Of a stretch of 64,000 nucleotides of DNA, positions 17,835 through 24,894 are shown piece by piece. Position 1 is the stretch's first letter. Each line of letters opens with the position of its first letter. The DNA is from LH-M37 sp965602855 (GTDB lineage Bacteria; Pseudomonadota; Gammaproteobacteria; SZUA-229). The notes beneath the pieces were generated by a model, which was not told the origin of the DNA, did no database searches, and saw only the letters and a program-made list of their open reading frames with translations. Position numbers and translations under genes: made by a program. The stretch covers positions 1-64,000 of the forward strand of contig CBFCZV010000011.1 in the NCBI GenBank assembly GCA_965602855.1, read 5' to 3'.

Positions 17835-18054
17835 CTATCAACTAGATGCACGCAATAGCCTGTGCCCGATGCCAGTCATCAAAACTCAGAACAAGGTTAA
17901 CGAACTAAAAGCCGGCGATACATTGGAAGTGACTTGTACTGATCCGGGGGCACTGAATGATATTCCAGCGTGGTGTCGGATTAATGGGCATGAAATTATC
18001 GATACTGCTGAAAATAATGGTGTTGTGGTGATTGTTGTTCGGGTTGGTGGTTGA
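17827..18054 (+). CDS. TusA-family sulfur carrier protein
   Basis: Small sulfurtransferase of 75 aa with the hallmark YQLDARNSLCPMPVIKT, in which the Cys accepts persulfide sulfur. The rest (LEVTCTDPGALNDIPAWCRINGHEI) fits the TusA/SirA fold. It starts inside the end of the PP-loop gene (8-base overlap), so the pair is translated together. It is not the classic tusA of E. coli by context. Confidence 0.9.
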   Translation: MSDYQLDARNSLCPMPVIKTQNKVNELKAGDTLEVTCTDPGALNDIPAWCRINGHEIIDTAENNGVVVIVVRVGG

Positions 18055-18433
18055 GCTGAAACCCAACACCTCTAATTATTGCTGCCTGCCTTGCCCTCGA
18101 ACTCCTGACAATCCGACTTTCTGCCTACCCCCTTTAGGCGAGCAGACAAAACACCAGTCAAAATCAACTCAAACACACCTATAAAAAGCCTGAATAAACA
18201 ATTCAACACGCTTTACATAGCATCTGCGGTCACACCCAGATATATCATATATCTTTGTTCTCGCCTCGTATTAAACATACACCAAAGGCAGCACTATCCA
18301 TAATTTGTAATACCTTGCCTAAAGTAATGATTTCCTGTAAAACAGGAACTTAATATAAACAAGGCAGTAAATCGTCAAGGGATAGACAGAAATCTACCTA
18401 TCCCCGAAAAACCAGTCTTCTGTCTAATACACT
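18055..18433. other. Non-coding DNA ahead of the cassette array
   Basis: No convincing gene is seen here. Two stem-loops can be drawn: TTCCTG/CAGGAA around 18331-18347, and GGGATAG (18379-18385) with CTATCCC (18398-18404). The second stem and the GTTAGAT at 18434 could be part of an attI-like or diverged attC site. The space is too short to hold an integron integrase gene of about 1 kb, and none is present. Confidence 0.5.
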
Positions 18434-18455
18434 GTTAGATTAAAACATAACCATT

Positions 18456-19142
18456 ATGCCAATCTCTAAAAGAACAGCAAATATTTTTATTGTCATTATG
18501 CTTTCAATAGCTAGTGCTAGTTGCGACTATTTTGACGACACGTTAAACGAATCCTATAAACCTGTAATAAATAATAGCCCACAACATTTACTTAAAATTC
18601 ATGGAAAAATAGACCCATCAATTAATTTAGTTATCACAACTAAATACCTAACAACAAACAAAAAATGTAGCAAAACTGTCAACTGGCTAGAAGGCGTGAA
18701 GTCAAAAGGAACTCACAGAATCGACCATCCAGTGAATTCAAAAGAAGGGTTATACGAAGTTCTCGTTGAATATGAAACGCTCTTACCAGGTGATTGTCAG
18801 TGGAAAATATTCTCAATAGAGTATTCCTTGTCTAAAAATAATATAGAAAGAAAAGATCATCTATTTCCAACCACATTAATAAGATTTACTGCGGAACCAA
18901 GCCATATTCCTGATTTTAGTATTGAGTGTGATTTTTCAATGACAATGCCATCAGGTTCTATCGTACCCTGCCGTAAACCACTAGGCCGATACTATCTAGA
19001 TGTTAAACAAAAAACACTTAATGTCGATTTTATAGAACGTAAATGGCTTAGAACAAAAAGACCAAAACTAAATAATCTAACATGGCGCTCAAGTTCGCCA
19101 CAAAAAACGTGGCAGGACTCGATACTTCCCCCGATTAAATAG
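18456..19142 (+). CDS. Cassette 1: hypothetical lipoprotein, 3' end altered by an IS
   Basis: Protein of 228 aa with an N-terminal hydrophobic segment and a possible lipobox Cys in ASASCDYFDD, then a polar domain with no family I recognise (two Cys pairs, in KCSKTV/GDCQWK and IECDFS/VPCRKP). It is AT-rich compared with its neighbours. The last codons come from the inserted IS. Removing the IS and one copy of the CTC repeat restores the frame ending TGGCAGGACTCGGCATAA (WQDSA, stop), instead of WQDSILPPIK. The effect on the protein is probably minor. Confidence 0.65.
   Translation: MPISKRTANIFIVIMLSIASASCDYFDDTLNESYKPVINNSPQHLLKIHGKIDPSINLVITTKYLTTNKKCSKTVNWLEGVKSKGTHRIDHPVNSKEGLYEVLVEYETLLPGDCQWKIFSIEYSLSKNNIERKDHLFPTTLIRFTAEPSHIPDFSIECDFSMTMPSGSIVPCRKPLGRYYLDVKQKTLNVDFIERKWLRTKRPKLNNLTWRSSSPQKTWQDSILPPIK
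19075..19120 (+). repeat. attC site 1, left half
   Basis: It begins with inverse core ATCTAAC and continues with TCAAGTTCGCC and ACGTGGCAGGAC, the same order as in attC 2, 4 and 5. The site is cut at CTC (19118-19120) by the IS3-family element; the right half resumes at 20378. Confidence 0.85.
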
Positions 19143-19171
19143 ACACTAAAACCTAACGGAGAAAGTGTCAC

Positions 19172-19507
19172 ATGAAAAAGACTACACAGAAGCATTTAAC
19201 GTATACAAAAAGTTTTAAAATGGCGGCGGTCTGCCTTGCCAATCACCCCAGCTTCCTGACTCAGGACGTTGCATTAGCACTCGATATTCATCCCTTTATG
19301 CTGTCTCGCTGGAAGAAAGAACACCGTGATGGCGTATTAAAAGGAGCCGTTGAAGAAAACATGAAAGCAATGGAGGAGAAAGTGACTGAGCAAGCACAAT
19401 TACGTCAGTTTGAAAAAAGAATTAAACGCCTTGAGCTGGAAAATGACCTGCTAAAAAAAAGCATCGACTTTGCTTCAAAACGAAACAAGACATCTTCGCC
19501 TTCATAA
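19172..19507 (+). CDS. IS3-family transposase OrfA
   Basis: Helix-turn-helix transposase subunit of 111 aa. It begins like other OrfA proteins (TYTKSFKMAAVCLANHP, DVALALDIHPFMLSRWKKEH), followed by a leucine-zipper-like coiled coil (QLRQFEKRIKRLELENDLLKK). A run of eight A plus G (19453-19461) near its end is a typical slippage site. A -1 shift there joins it to OrfB and makes the active OrfAB transposase. Confidence 0.92.
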   Translation: MKKTTQKHLTYTKSFKMAAVCLANHPSFLTQDVALALDIHPFMLSRWKKEHRDGVLKGAVEENMKAMEEKVTEQAQLRQFEKRIKRLELENDLLKKSIDFASKRNKTSSPS

Positions 19508-19521
19508 AAGAGAATAAGAAG

Positions 19522-20346
19522 ATGGGAATTGAGATGATGTGTGCTATTTATGGTGTGACGCGTGGCGGCTATTATGCCTGGCGAGATCGAAAGCCAAGTC
19601 GGCGTGCTCTGGCTAATCAAACACTATCTCAACATATCAGGCGTATTCATAAGCAAAGCTATGGTATTTATGGCAGCCCCAGAATAACGAAGAAACTACA
19701 ACAGCAAGGGGTGCAAGTTAGCGAGAAGCGTGTTGCCCGTATCATGCAGTCTGAAGGCATTGTCGGATGCATTCATACAAAGAAGGGACGTGCGCCGTGC
19801 ATTGTAGAGGTGATGAAGAAGTCGACAAACAAACGCCTGACATTGCCCGCACCTACAAAAACAAATCAAATCTGGGTCGGCGATGTAACTTATCTGTGGC
19901 ACAACAAACGCTGGTGGTATCTGGCGGTGGTCATGGATTTGTTCTCACGAAAAATCATTGGCTGGAAGCTTGAGAACTACCGCAAGCACAAACTAACCAT
20001 GAGTGCACTTAAACAGGCATTACAAAATAGAACACTGCGTAGTGACATGATTTTTCATTCAGATAGAGGTTCGGAATATGCCGCACAAGGCTATAGAAAC
20101 TTATTAAGTAATCACGGTATCGCGCCCAGTATGAATCGGCCCGGCCACTGCACAGATAACGCACATATGGAGTCATTTTTTCATTCACTTAAAGGTGAAT
20201 GGATAAAAGGCAATAAATACGATACAGTAGACGAACTACGAAAAGCACTAAGGGATTATATCGTGAATTTTTATAACCGAACTCGGTTACACTCAAGCTT
20301 GAATTACTGCTCACCCAATGAATTTGAAAGACTTCAAATTCAGTGA
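19522..20346 (+). CDS. IS3-family transposase OrfB (DDE integrase domain)
   Basis: Catalytic part of the transposase, 274 aa from ATG 19522. In the cell it is probably made as OrfAB by -1 frameshift at 19453-19461; the frame upstream of the ATG reads on as DIFAFIKENKKMG, as in other IS3 OrfB proteins. It has an HTH_21 region (YGIYGSPRITKKL) and DDE residues in VGDVTYL, HSDRGSEYA and AHMESFF. All are intact, with no internal stop, so the element is probably active or recently arrived. Confidence 0.94.
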   Translation: MGIEMMCAIYGVTRGGYYAWRDRKPSRRALANQTLSQHIRRIHKQSYGIYGSPRITKKLQQQGVQVSEKRVARIMQSEGIVGCIHTKKGRAPCIVEVMKKSTNKRLTLPAPTKTNQIWVGDVTYLWHNKRWWYLAVVMDLFSRKIIGWKLENYRKHKLTMSALKQALQNRTLRSDMIFHSDRGSEYAAQGYRNLLSNHGIAPSMNRPGHCTDNAHMESFFHSLKGEWIKGNKYDTVDELRKALRDYIVNFYNRTRLHSSLNYCSPNEFERLQIQ

Positions 20347-20377
20347 GAACCCTGTCTGTTTTTTCGGGGGAAGATCA

Positions 20378-20418
20378 CTCGGCATAAAGCGCCGAGCCTC
20401 TTAGCTAGAACGTTAGGG
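20378..20418 (+). repeat. attC site 1, right half
   Basis: Begins with the second CTC copy and continues GGCATAAAGCGCCGAG, a hairpin that is whole only once the IS is removed, then CTTAGCTAGAAC and core GTTAGGG (20412-20418). With 19075-19120 it rebuilds an 84-base attC that aligns with attC 2 and 5. Confidence 0.83.
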
Positions 20419-20424
20419 GTAAAA

Positions 20425-20853
20425 ATGCAAAACGATAGGGATGTGATTTACAAACTACTAAATGAGCATGGTGATTTATATCTTGCTTATACAAAGTTGA
20501 TTTTGTCTTTATCTACTGGCGCAATTGGTTTGTTAACCACATTTAGAAATAACTGGGTAAGTGATGGGGATTCATACATAGTAATAGCTCAATTGGCATT
20601 AACACTATTTTTAATATCATTTTTTTCGGGTCTTGTGCTACAACATCAACATATGGTTAGACCCAACCAATTAGCCAATAAGGTATTGGATCAAGTAGCA
20701 GAGGCAGTTAAGTCAGGCAAAACAAGTGCAATTGATCTACCGCATACGCCAAGTCGTATTGAGCAAATATCTTACAAATGCCAAATATATACTTTTTACC
20801 CAGCTGTTTTAATGGTGGTGCTTTATGTTGTCACAAACATCAACAACCCCTAA
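20425..20853 (+). CDS. Cassette 2: hypothetical membrane protein
   Basis: Protein of 142 aa with three predicted membrane segments (about residues 24-42, 51-75 and 115-138) and a polar loop with HQHMVRPNQLANKV. No family is recognised. The cassette core GTTAGGGG supplies the ribosome site (AGGGG, six bases ahead of the ATG), and the TAA stop lies inside the inverse core CCCTAAC, so the gene fills its cassette completely. Confidence 0.72.
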   Translation: MQNDRDVIYKLLNEHGDLYLAYTKLILSLSTGAIGLLTTFRNNWVSDGDSYIVIAQLALTLFLISFFSGLVLQHQHMVRPNQLANKVLDQVAEAVKSGKTSAIDLPHTPSRIEQISYKCQIYTFYPAVLMVVLYVVTNINNP

Positions 20854-20937
20854 CAAATCAATCAAGTTCGCCCACACAAAACGTGGGCTGGGACTAGGCG
20901 ATACAGCCCGCCTAGCCCCTTATTTCAAACGTTATGC
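20848..20937 (+). repeat. attC site 2
   Basis: 90-base site from CCCTAAC (20848) to GTTATGC (20931). The inner arms are GTTCGCCCAC/GTGGGC and CTAGGCG/CGCCTAG. It is nearly identical to attC 5 at 22277-22366. Confidence 0.88.
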
Positions 20938-21317
20938 GTCAAAGAATGGATACTACTAAGAACATTACGAGGTGGATTGCTCTAATAGGCCTGATAGGTC
21001 TCGGTTTATTGTATTTAAATAGTACGGCGTTTAGTTTATGGGCAGCAGGTGGCCCACCAACTGAAGTACCAAAAGCATGGTTGCAAAGGGCGCTTGTTCA
21101 ATTCGGCTTTAGTATCGCGTCATTTGCAACAGCAATTTTTGTATTTAAGGTTTTAAAGCCAAGATTTTCGTTTAAAGGCAAGAAAATCCTTTATGTCTGG
21201 TTAATAATTGTGGCAGTGTCTATTAGCTACCCGCCGATAAAGGAGTTCATTTTAATAGACACCTGTCTTGATTCAGGTGGAAAATGGAGCGAGAAGCACT
21301 TTGAATGTAAAAGGTAA
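20934..21317 (+). CDS. Cassette 3: hypothetical membrane protein
   Basis: Protein of 127 aa (or 123 from ATG 20946) with three hydrophobic segments (ITRWIALIGLIGLGLLYL, FGFSIASFATAIFVF and a third around IFLYVWLIIVAVSI-like sequence at residues 85-100) and a short C-terminal tail with two Cys (DTCLDSGG, FECKR). The first ATG lies inside the cassette core GTTATGC; the ATG at 20946 may be used instead. No family is recognised. Confidence 0.65.
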   Translation: MRQRMDTTKNITRWIALIGLIGLGLLYLNSTAFSLWAAGGPPTEVPKAWLQRALVQFGFSIASFATAIFVFKVLKPRFSFKGKKILYVWLIIVAVSISYPPIKEFILIDTCLDSGGKWSEKHFECKR

Positions 21318-21320
21318 ATC

Positions 21321-21406
21321 GCATAACAAATCGGTCAAGCAGACGGGTAACCATATATGTGTTTCCTGAAATATCATCATGCCGCTGCTTACCTCAAACG
21401 TTAGGC
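21321..21406 (+). repeat. attC site 3 (divergent type)
   Basis: 86-base site from GCATAAC (21321) to GTTAGGC (21400). Inner arms AAGCAG and CTGCTT pair, but the middle differs from attC 2, 4 and 5, so this cassette probably came from a different integron lineage. Confidence 0.8.
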
Positions 21407-21419
21407 AACATAAAAAAAT

Positions 21420-21815
21420 ATGGATATAGAATCATACAAATTCTGGGATATTGTTGAGCTTTGGGGTCGTGAGAGGCTAGAGCATGATGTCGTCATAGCT
21501 AAAGAATTAGCTATAGGCATTATAAAAGACGGACTTAAGTTTCAGAGTGCAGACCCTAATTGGTTAAAGCCCACCGAGGAATTATTGTCATATCCATACG
21601 TTGGTTACTCCGCAGTACCCGGCGAGAAAGCAATTATAATAAAAGCAGAGGTGCTGGAGCATTTACTTGCTGTCTCACTAAATAAACAAGACGCATCTAA
21701 ATTAATATTACAAGATGAAGCGGTTACTAAAACTGACTTTACGGCATGGCTTGTTAGAACTGGTCAATCATTCCCCAACTTTTGGTTTTCTAGTGAGAAG
21801 CAAGCAAATGCCTAA
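21420..21815 (+). CDS. Cassette 4: hypothetical protein
   Basis: Soluble protein of 131 aa, with no signal peptide or membrane segment, starting MDIESYKFWDIVELWGRERLEHD. The aromatic, acidic N-terminus suggests a small alpha/beta or helical domain, but I recognise no family. Its stop is inside the inverse core GCCTAAC. No strong ribosome site is seen. Confidence 0.65.
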   Translation: MDIESYKFWDIVELWGRERLEHDVVIAKELAIGIIKDGLKFQSADPNWLKPTEELLSYPYVGYSAVPGEKAIIIKAEVLEHLLAVSLNKQDASKLILQDEAVTKTDFTAWLVRTGQSFPNFWFSSEKQANA

Positions 21816-21865
21816 CAAATCAATCAAGTTCGCCCACAAAATGCGTGGGCTGGGACTAGGCGATA
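21810..21865 (+). repeat. attC site 4, truncated
   Basis: It starts GCCTAAC and matches attC 2 and 5 through GACTAGGCGATA, then stops. The right arm and the GTTRRRY core are missing, and the next gene's ATG follows six bases later. Cassettes 4 and 5 are therefore fused and can now move only as a unit. Confidence 0.82.
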
Positions 21866-21871
21866 AAAAAT

Positions 21872-22282
21872 ATGAAGCCAGTAATACAACAAGAGTTAAC
21901 AGGCTGCGGCATTGCAAGTTCAGCTGCAATAGCTGGCATTTCATATAAAAAAGCTAAAGAAGTTGCAAGCGGTATCGGTATTTACGCTAACGATGCTTCA
22001 CTCTGGTCAGATTCAAAGCATGTTTGCACATTAGTTAAAAAACTCGGCTTCAATACAAATGGTGTAAAAATACCATTTAAAAATTGGCAGTCCTTACCTG
22101 CATGTGCATTACTAGCAACTAAATGGCATAAGGAGCAAGGCAAGCCATATTGGCATTGGGCTGTTTTCATACGTGAAAATAATAATGAATATGTACTTGA
22201 TTCAAAGAAAGCATTAAAAACAAATAAAAGAACAGACTTTGGTCGTATTAAACCTAAATGGTACATAAAGGTAAATGCCTAA
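21872..22282 (+). CDS. Cassette 5: C39-like papain-fold protein
   Basis: Protein of 136 aa with a likely cysteine-protease-type triad: Gln and Cys in QQELTGCGIASSAAIAG, His in YWHWAVFIREN and Asp in YVLDSKKAL. This order and the HWAVF block resemble C39-like peptidases (bacteriocin-processing fold). There is no signal peptide or transporter domain, so it may be a small cytoplasmic hydrolase or toxin-like protein. Its normal cassette 5' end is lost in the fusion with attC 4. The stop lies in GCCTAAC. Confidence 0.65.
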   Translation: MKPVIQQELTGCGIASSAAIAGISYKKAKEVASGIGIYANDASLWSDSKHVCTLVKKLGFNTNGVKIPFKNWQSLPACALLATKWHKEQGKPYWHWAVFIRENNNEYVLDSKKALKTNKRTDFGRIKPKWYIKVNA

Positions 22283-22366
22283 CAAATCAATCAAGTTCGC
22301 CCACAAAAAACGTGGGCTGGGACTAGGCGATACAGCCCGCCTAGCCCCTTATTTCGAACGTTAGTA
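22277..22366 (+). repeat. attC site 5
   Basis: 90-base site from GCCTAAC (22277) to the degenerate core GTTAGTA (22360). It matches attC 2 almost base for base apart from small changes in the loop and near the right end. It is the last recognisable attC. Confidence 0.87.
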
Positions 22367-22376
22367 GTCAATAACA

Positions 22377-22451
22377 ATGAAAACTAAAACGCTCAAGGAC
22401 ATAGAGCAAGAAGCATATGAGTTCAATACTCAGTTTTGTTCGCAGGAGTAA
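22377..22451 (+). pseudogene. Cassette 6 remnant, 24 codons
   Basis: An ATG 10 bases after the last core opens a frame of 24 codons (MKTKTLKDIEQEAYEFNTQF, then CSQE) that stops at 22449-22451. No matching inverse core TACTAAC is found downstream, so this is probably the 5' stub of a decayed cassette. The remaining bases to 22542 show nothing else. Confidence 0.35.
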
Positions 22452-22542
22452 AATATTGGGAAAGGCTTCCCAATCTACATATGATGTTTACGTTAATTCT
22501 TTTTTAGGTTCAAAAAATAACCATTAGCTCGAACACTCAAAT

Positions 22543-23157
22543 TTAATTCTGATAACTCTGGTTCATCGGCACTCTGATAAAATTTCTCACTACGCCATTG
22601 GTATCACGTGTTTGCATACGGGTATTGTCGAGTTGATACTGATAATTCACCACCAGTCCGTTATCTTTGGCCTTAAGCGAAATGGCATTTCCCTGAGTTT
22701 TAATTAAACCGGTTAAATAATTAGAACGTCCATCACTCCATAAAAATTGTTGGTTTTTTATGGCTAACATTTCCCCGTGCTGGGTTAGCCATACACCGTT
22801 TAGTTTGGCCGGGTTATTATTACCGCAAGATTCATTTACACACGGCGGCTGCGACCCATGCTGCCTATTCATCGTATTAGGGTTAAACCCTTGCCGCCTG
22901 TCAGGTGAATTAAAACCTGGATAATCCGTATATGGATTTGCCATATACGGATTATTATAATTAGCTATAAAGTTCGGTGGTATTTTATCGATCATGCCCA
23001 TGGTTACCATCATATTAAGCATCATTTCGATAAATGGCATATCACCGTTATACTGATAAAACTTGGTGCTTGCCTGTAAAGACTGATTAAGCATAAAACT
23101 TGTCAGCAACACACCAAGTAAAATTTTCACAGTACTAAAATATTTTTTTGTTGCCAT
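22543..23157 (-). CDS. Hypothetical exported protein
   Basis: Protein of 204 aa with a signal peptide (about residues 1-30, ending LQASTKF), a Met-rich patch (IEMMLNMMVTMGMIDK), an Asn/Pro/Tyr-rich low-complexity middle (NYNNPYMANPYTDYPGF), one Cys pair (PPCVNESCG) and a compact C-terminal domain (LNGVWLTQHGEMLAIKNQQFLW). That last part looks like a small lipocalin-like or WD-type sheet, but I assign no family. It borders the cassette array but is oriented opposite to it. Confidence 0.65.
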   Translation of the reverse strand: MATKKYFSTVKILLGVLLTSFMLNQSLQASTKFYQYNGDMPFIEMMLNMMVTMGMIDKIPPNFIANYNNPYMANPYTDYPGFNSPDRRQGFNPNTMNRQHGSQPPCVNESCGNNNPAKLNGVWLTQHGEMLAIKNQQFLWSDGRSNYLTGLIKTQGNAISLKAKDNGLVVNYQYQLDNTRMQTRDTNGVVRNFIRVPMNQSYQN

Positions 23158-23436
23158 TAGTTATTGAGTTTCCAGATATCTTGATTGTATTCCTGCATGG
23201 CCATGTCGGTTGAAAAATGACTGCTGCAGCACGGTAGGCACGATTAGCGAGTAACCCAGATGAAGCATAGCGGAATCCGGGATTACTCTCCATAACTATT
23301 AATACTATCCATGCTGCCATCTCCGTCCCACTACAATTCAATTACTCTTGATTTAACGTAACAATGAAACGAGGAGTATGGGCACTATCTGCTGGCGTGA
23401 TATTATGTGAATCTTGCTAACAATCTATAAAACAAC

Positions 23437-23949
23437 ATGACATCTAGAAAGCTTACTTTTGATGACCATAAAGCCAGCTATTTTAAATTTCCGATTTCTA
23501 TTCTCACCGACAACATCACCTTAAGCAAAAACATCGGTGCACTATTTCGGCTTTGTGACGCACTGGGTGTTGAACATTTATATTTAACTGGCGATTCGGC
23601 AATCACTTCTGATGCTAAATTTACTAAGGTTTCTCGCTCTACAGAACGTAGTGTTGCTTTCAGTGCTGAGCAGGATGCTTTTTCCGTCATAGAAACACTA
23701 AAGGAGAATGGCTATACGATTATTAGCCTGGAATTAACTACACAAAGTATAAATATCCGGGATTTTGATTTTTCTATAGCTGAAAAAATCTGTTTGATTC
23801 TTGGAAATGAAGCCAGGGGCGTTGACGACCAATTACTGGCGATGTCTGATCACTGTGTTCATATTCCCATGCTAGGCATGAACTCTTCAATGAATGTGAT
23901 TTGTGCTGCCTCTATCGCATTATTTGAAATCACTCAAAGCATGTCTTAA
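23437..23949 (+). CDS. SpoU/TrmH-family RNA 2'-O-methyltransferase
   Basis: SPOUT methyltransferase of 170 aa made of the catalytic domain alone. The three SpoU motifs are present: NIGALFRLCDALGV (motif 1), ICLILGNEARGVDD (motif 2) and IPMLGMNSSMNVICAASIALFE (motif 3), which form the AdoMet knot. Length and lack of an N-terminal RNA-binding domain resemble TrmL-type tRNA enzymes, but the target cannot be read from the sequence. Confidence 0.9.
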   Translation: MTSRKLTFDDHKASYFKFPISILTDNITLSKNIGALFRLCDALGVEHLYLTGDSAITSDAKFTKVSRSTERSVAFSAEQDAFSVIETLKENGYTIISLELTTQSINIRDFDFSIAEKICLILGNEARGVDDQLLAMSDHCVHIPMLGMNSSMNVICAASIALFEITQSMS

Positions 23950-24045
23950 ATGACGTTTTCAATAACAGAACAACAATTATAAATGCCTTATATGCGCGCC
24001 TTGCTCTTTTATTCGGCCTCTCCGAGCAATAAAATTACTTTATCG

Positions 24046-24234
24046 CTAAACGCCGCTCCACCATACTTTTCCATCATCCATCATATTAGTGATATCAGAC
24101 TGCCTTCGAGGCGCGTTGTTTCGGCTGTCTCCCTCCATATTGTAATGACGAGTCCTGATTCGCCGCTCAGCACCCGCCCTGCGGTCAAGATTGCCTGCTC
24201 TTCGTTCGTTTCTTGTATTTGTTGAGTGCGACAT
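24046..24234 (-). CDS. Small basic protein with RRxG/DRR repeats
   Basis: A 62-aa protein too small to classify by domain. It is rich in Arg, with repeated NERRAGN/DRRAGAERR elements. A strong ribosome site (GAGGTGG) sits five bases ahead of ATG 24234, which is the main reason to accept it as a gene. Proteins with DRRxxxDRR repeats are common in gammaproteobacteria, but their role is unknown to me. Overlapping frames on the plus strand look like shadows. Confidence 0.6.
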   Translation of the reverse strand: MSHSTNTRNERRAGNLDRRAGAERRIRTRHYNMEGDSRNNAPRRQSDITNMMDDGKVWWSGV

Positions 24235-24381
24235 AGCACCACCTCATTACTTAATTGATTCACACTAATAGTGGGCGCTCAGTCATCATTTAAGTCAAGC
24301 GTGTGCTTATTGAATTTTTTTATCCCTTAAGGTCTAATTTTCATACTAAAATCACTTTATTCAAAATTAGGAATTAATAAT

Positions 24382-24894
24382 ATGGGTCGATATCGACCAC
24401 CGCAGAAACCGGGTTCAAAATACATCACACCCGAGGGAAATCAGCGTTTGACTGAAGAGCTGGATTTTCTCTGGTTCAAGCGTCGCCCTGATGTGACTCG
24501 AGCATTATCAGCTGCTGCGGCTGAAGGCGACCGCTCGGAAAATGCAGAATATATTTATCGTAAAAAAGAGCTACGTGAAATTGATGCGCGGGTTCGTCAT
24601 TTACGAAAAAGACTGGATGGCATTAAAGTTGTTGATCGCATCCCCGATGATCAGGATAAGATTTTTTTTGGTGCCTGGGTTCATCTTGTCGATGACAATG
24701 ATATTGAAAATATTTATCGCATCGTCGGCCCCGATGAGCTTGATCCAAAACTTAACTACATCAGTATGGATTCACCCATGGGCAAAGTTCTGCTGGGCAA
24801 GTCACTGGATGATGAATTCAAGATAAAGCTACCCGAAGGTGAAGCTTTTTACACTATTCTAAATGTCAGTTATTCAGCTATTGAAGAACCTTAG
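24382..24894 (+). CDS. greB: Transcription elongation factor GreB
   Basis: RNA polymerase rescue factor of 170 aa that stimulates cleavage of backtracked transcripts. It has the N-terminal coiled coil with acidic tip (AAAAEGDRSENAEYIYRKKELREID), the linker, and the C-terminal FKBP-like domain (NIYRIVGPDELDPKLNYISMDSPMGKVLLGK). The opening GRYRPPQKPGSKYITPEG matches GreB rather than GreA. Its stop overlaps by three bases the stop of the convergent thioredoxin-like gene. Confidence 0.95.
   Translation: MGRYRPPQKPGSKYITPEGNQRLTEELDFLWFKRRPDVTRALSAAAAEGDRSENAEYIYRKKELREIDARVRHLRKRLDGIKVVDRIPDDQDKIFFGAWVHLVDDNDIENIYRIVGPDELDPKLNYISMDSPMGKVLLGKSLDDEFKIKLPEGEAFYTILNVSYSAIEEP

Larger units (their letters stand above)
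19121..20377 (+). mobile_element. Intact IS3-family insertion sequence in an attC site
   Basis: Element of about 1257 bp. Its ends share an inverted repeat: CTTCCCCCGA at 19125-19134 matches the reverse complement of TCGGGGGAAG at 20364-20373, with further matches inward (AGACA). The outermost four bases differ between the ends. CTC lies directly on both sides (19118-19120 and 20378-20380), a 3-bp target duplication as the IS3 group makes. It carries two overlapping-phase transposase frames and looks functional. Confidence 0.87.
18434..22366 (+). mobile_element. Integron cassette array without integrase (CALIN)
   Basis: Five gene cassettes lie head to tail, separated by attC sites. In each of the first four the 5' core base-pairs exactly with the 3' inverse core of the same cassette, as expected from circular cassettes: GTTAGAT (18434) with ATCTAAC (19075), GTTAGGG (20412) with CCCTAAC (20848), GTTATGC (20931) with GCATAAC (21321), GTTAGGC (21400) with GCCTAAC (21810). 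Several attC sites are nearly identical, as in chromosomal integrons. No intI gene is seen in this window. The array ends in a truncated sixth cassette after 22366. Confidence 0.88.

Noticed and set aside
18398..18417. Sequence similar to the IS3-family element's inverted repeat (CCCCGAAAAA and CAG)
   Set aside because: About sixteen of twenty bases match the right end, but no second partner, transposase remnant or target duplication is seen around it; it could be part of a stem or chance.
18055..18455. Integron integrase or attI upstream of the cassettes
   Set aside because: The gap is too short for intI and contains no reading frame with integrase motifs; a possible attI-like stem is too weak to call.
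19500..20346. Several frames on the opposite strand within the transposase region
   Set aside because: They are shadows of the OrfAB reading frame, with no independent start signals.
23158..23436. Frame on the minus strand upstream of the hypothetical exported protein
   Set aside because: Short, with no ribosome site or recognisable composition; treated as intergenic.
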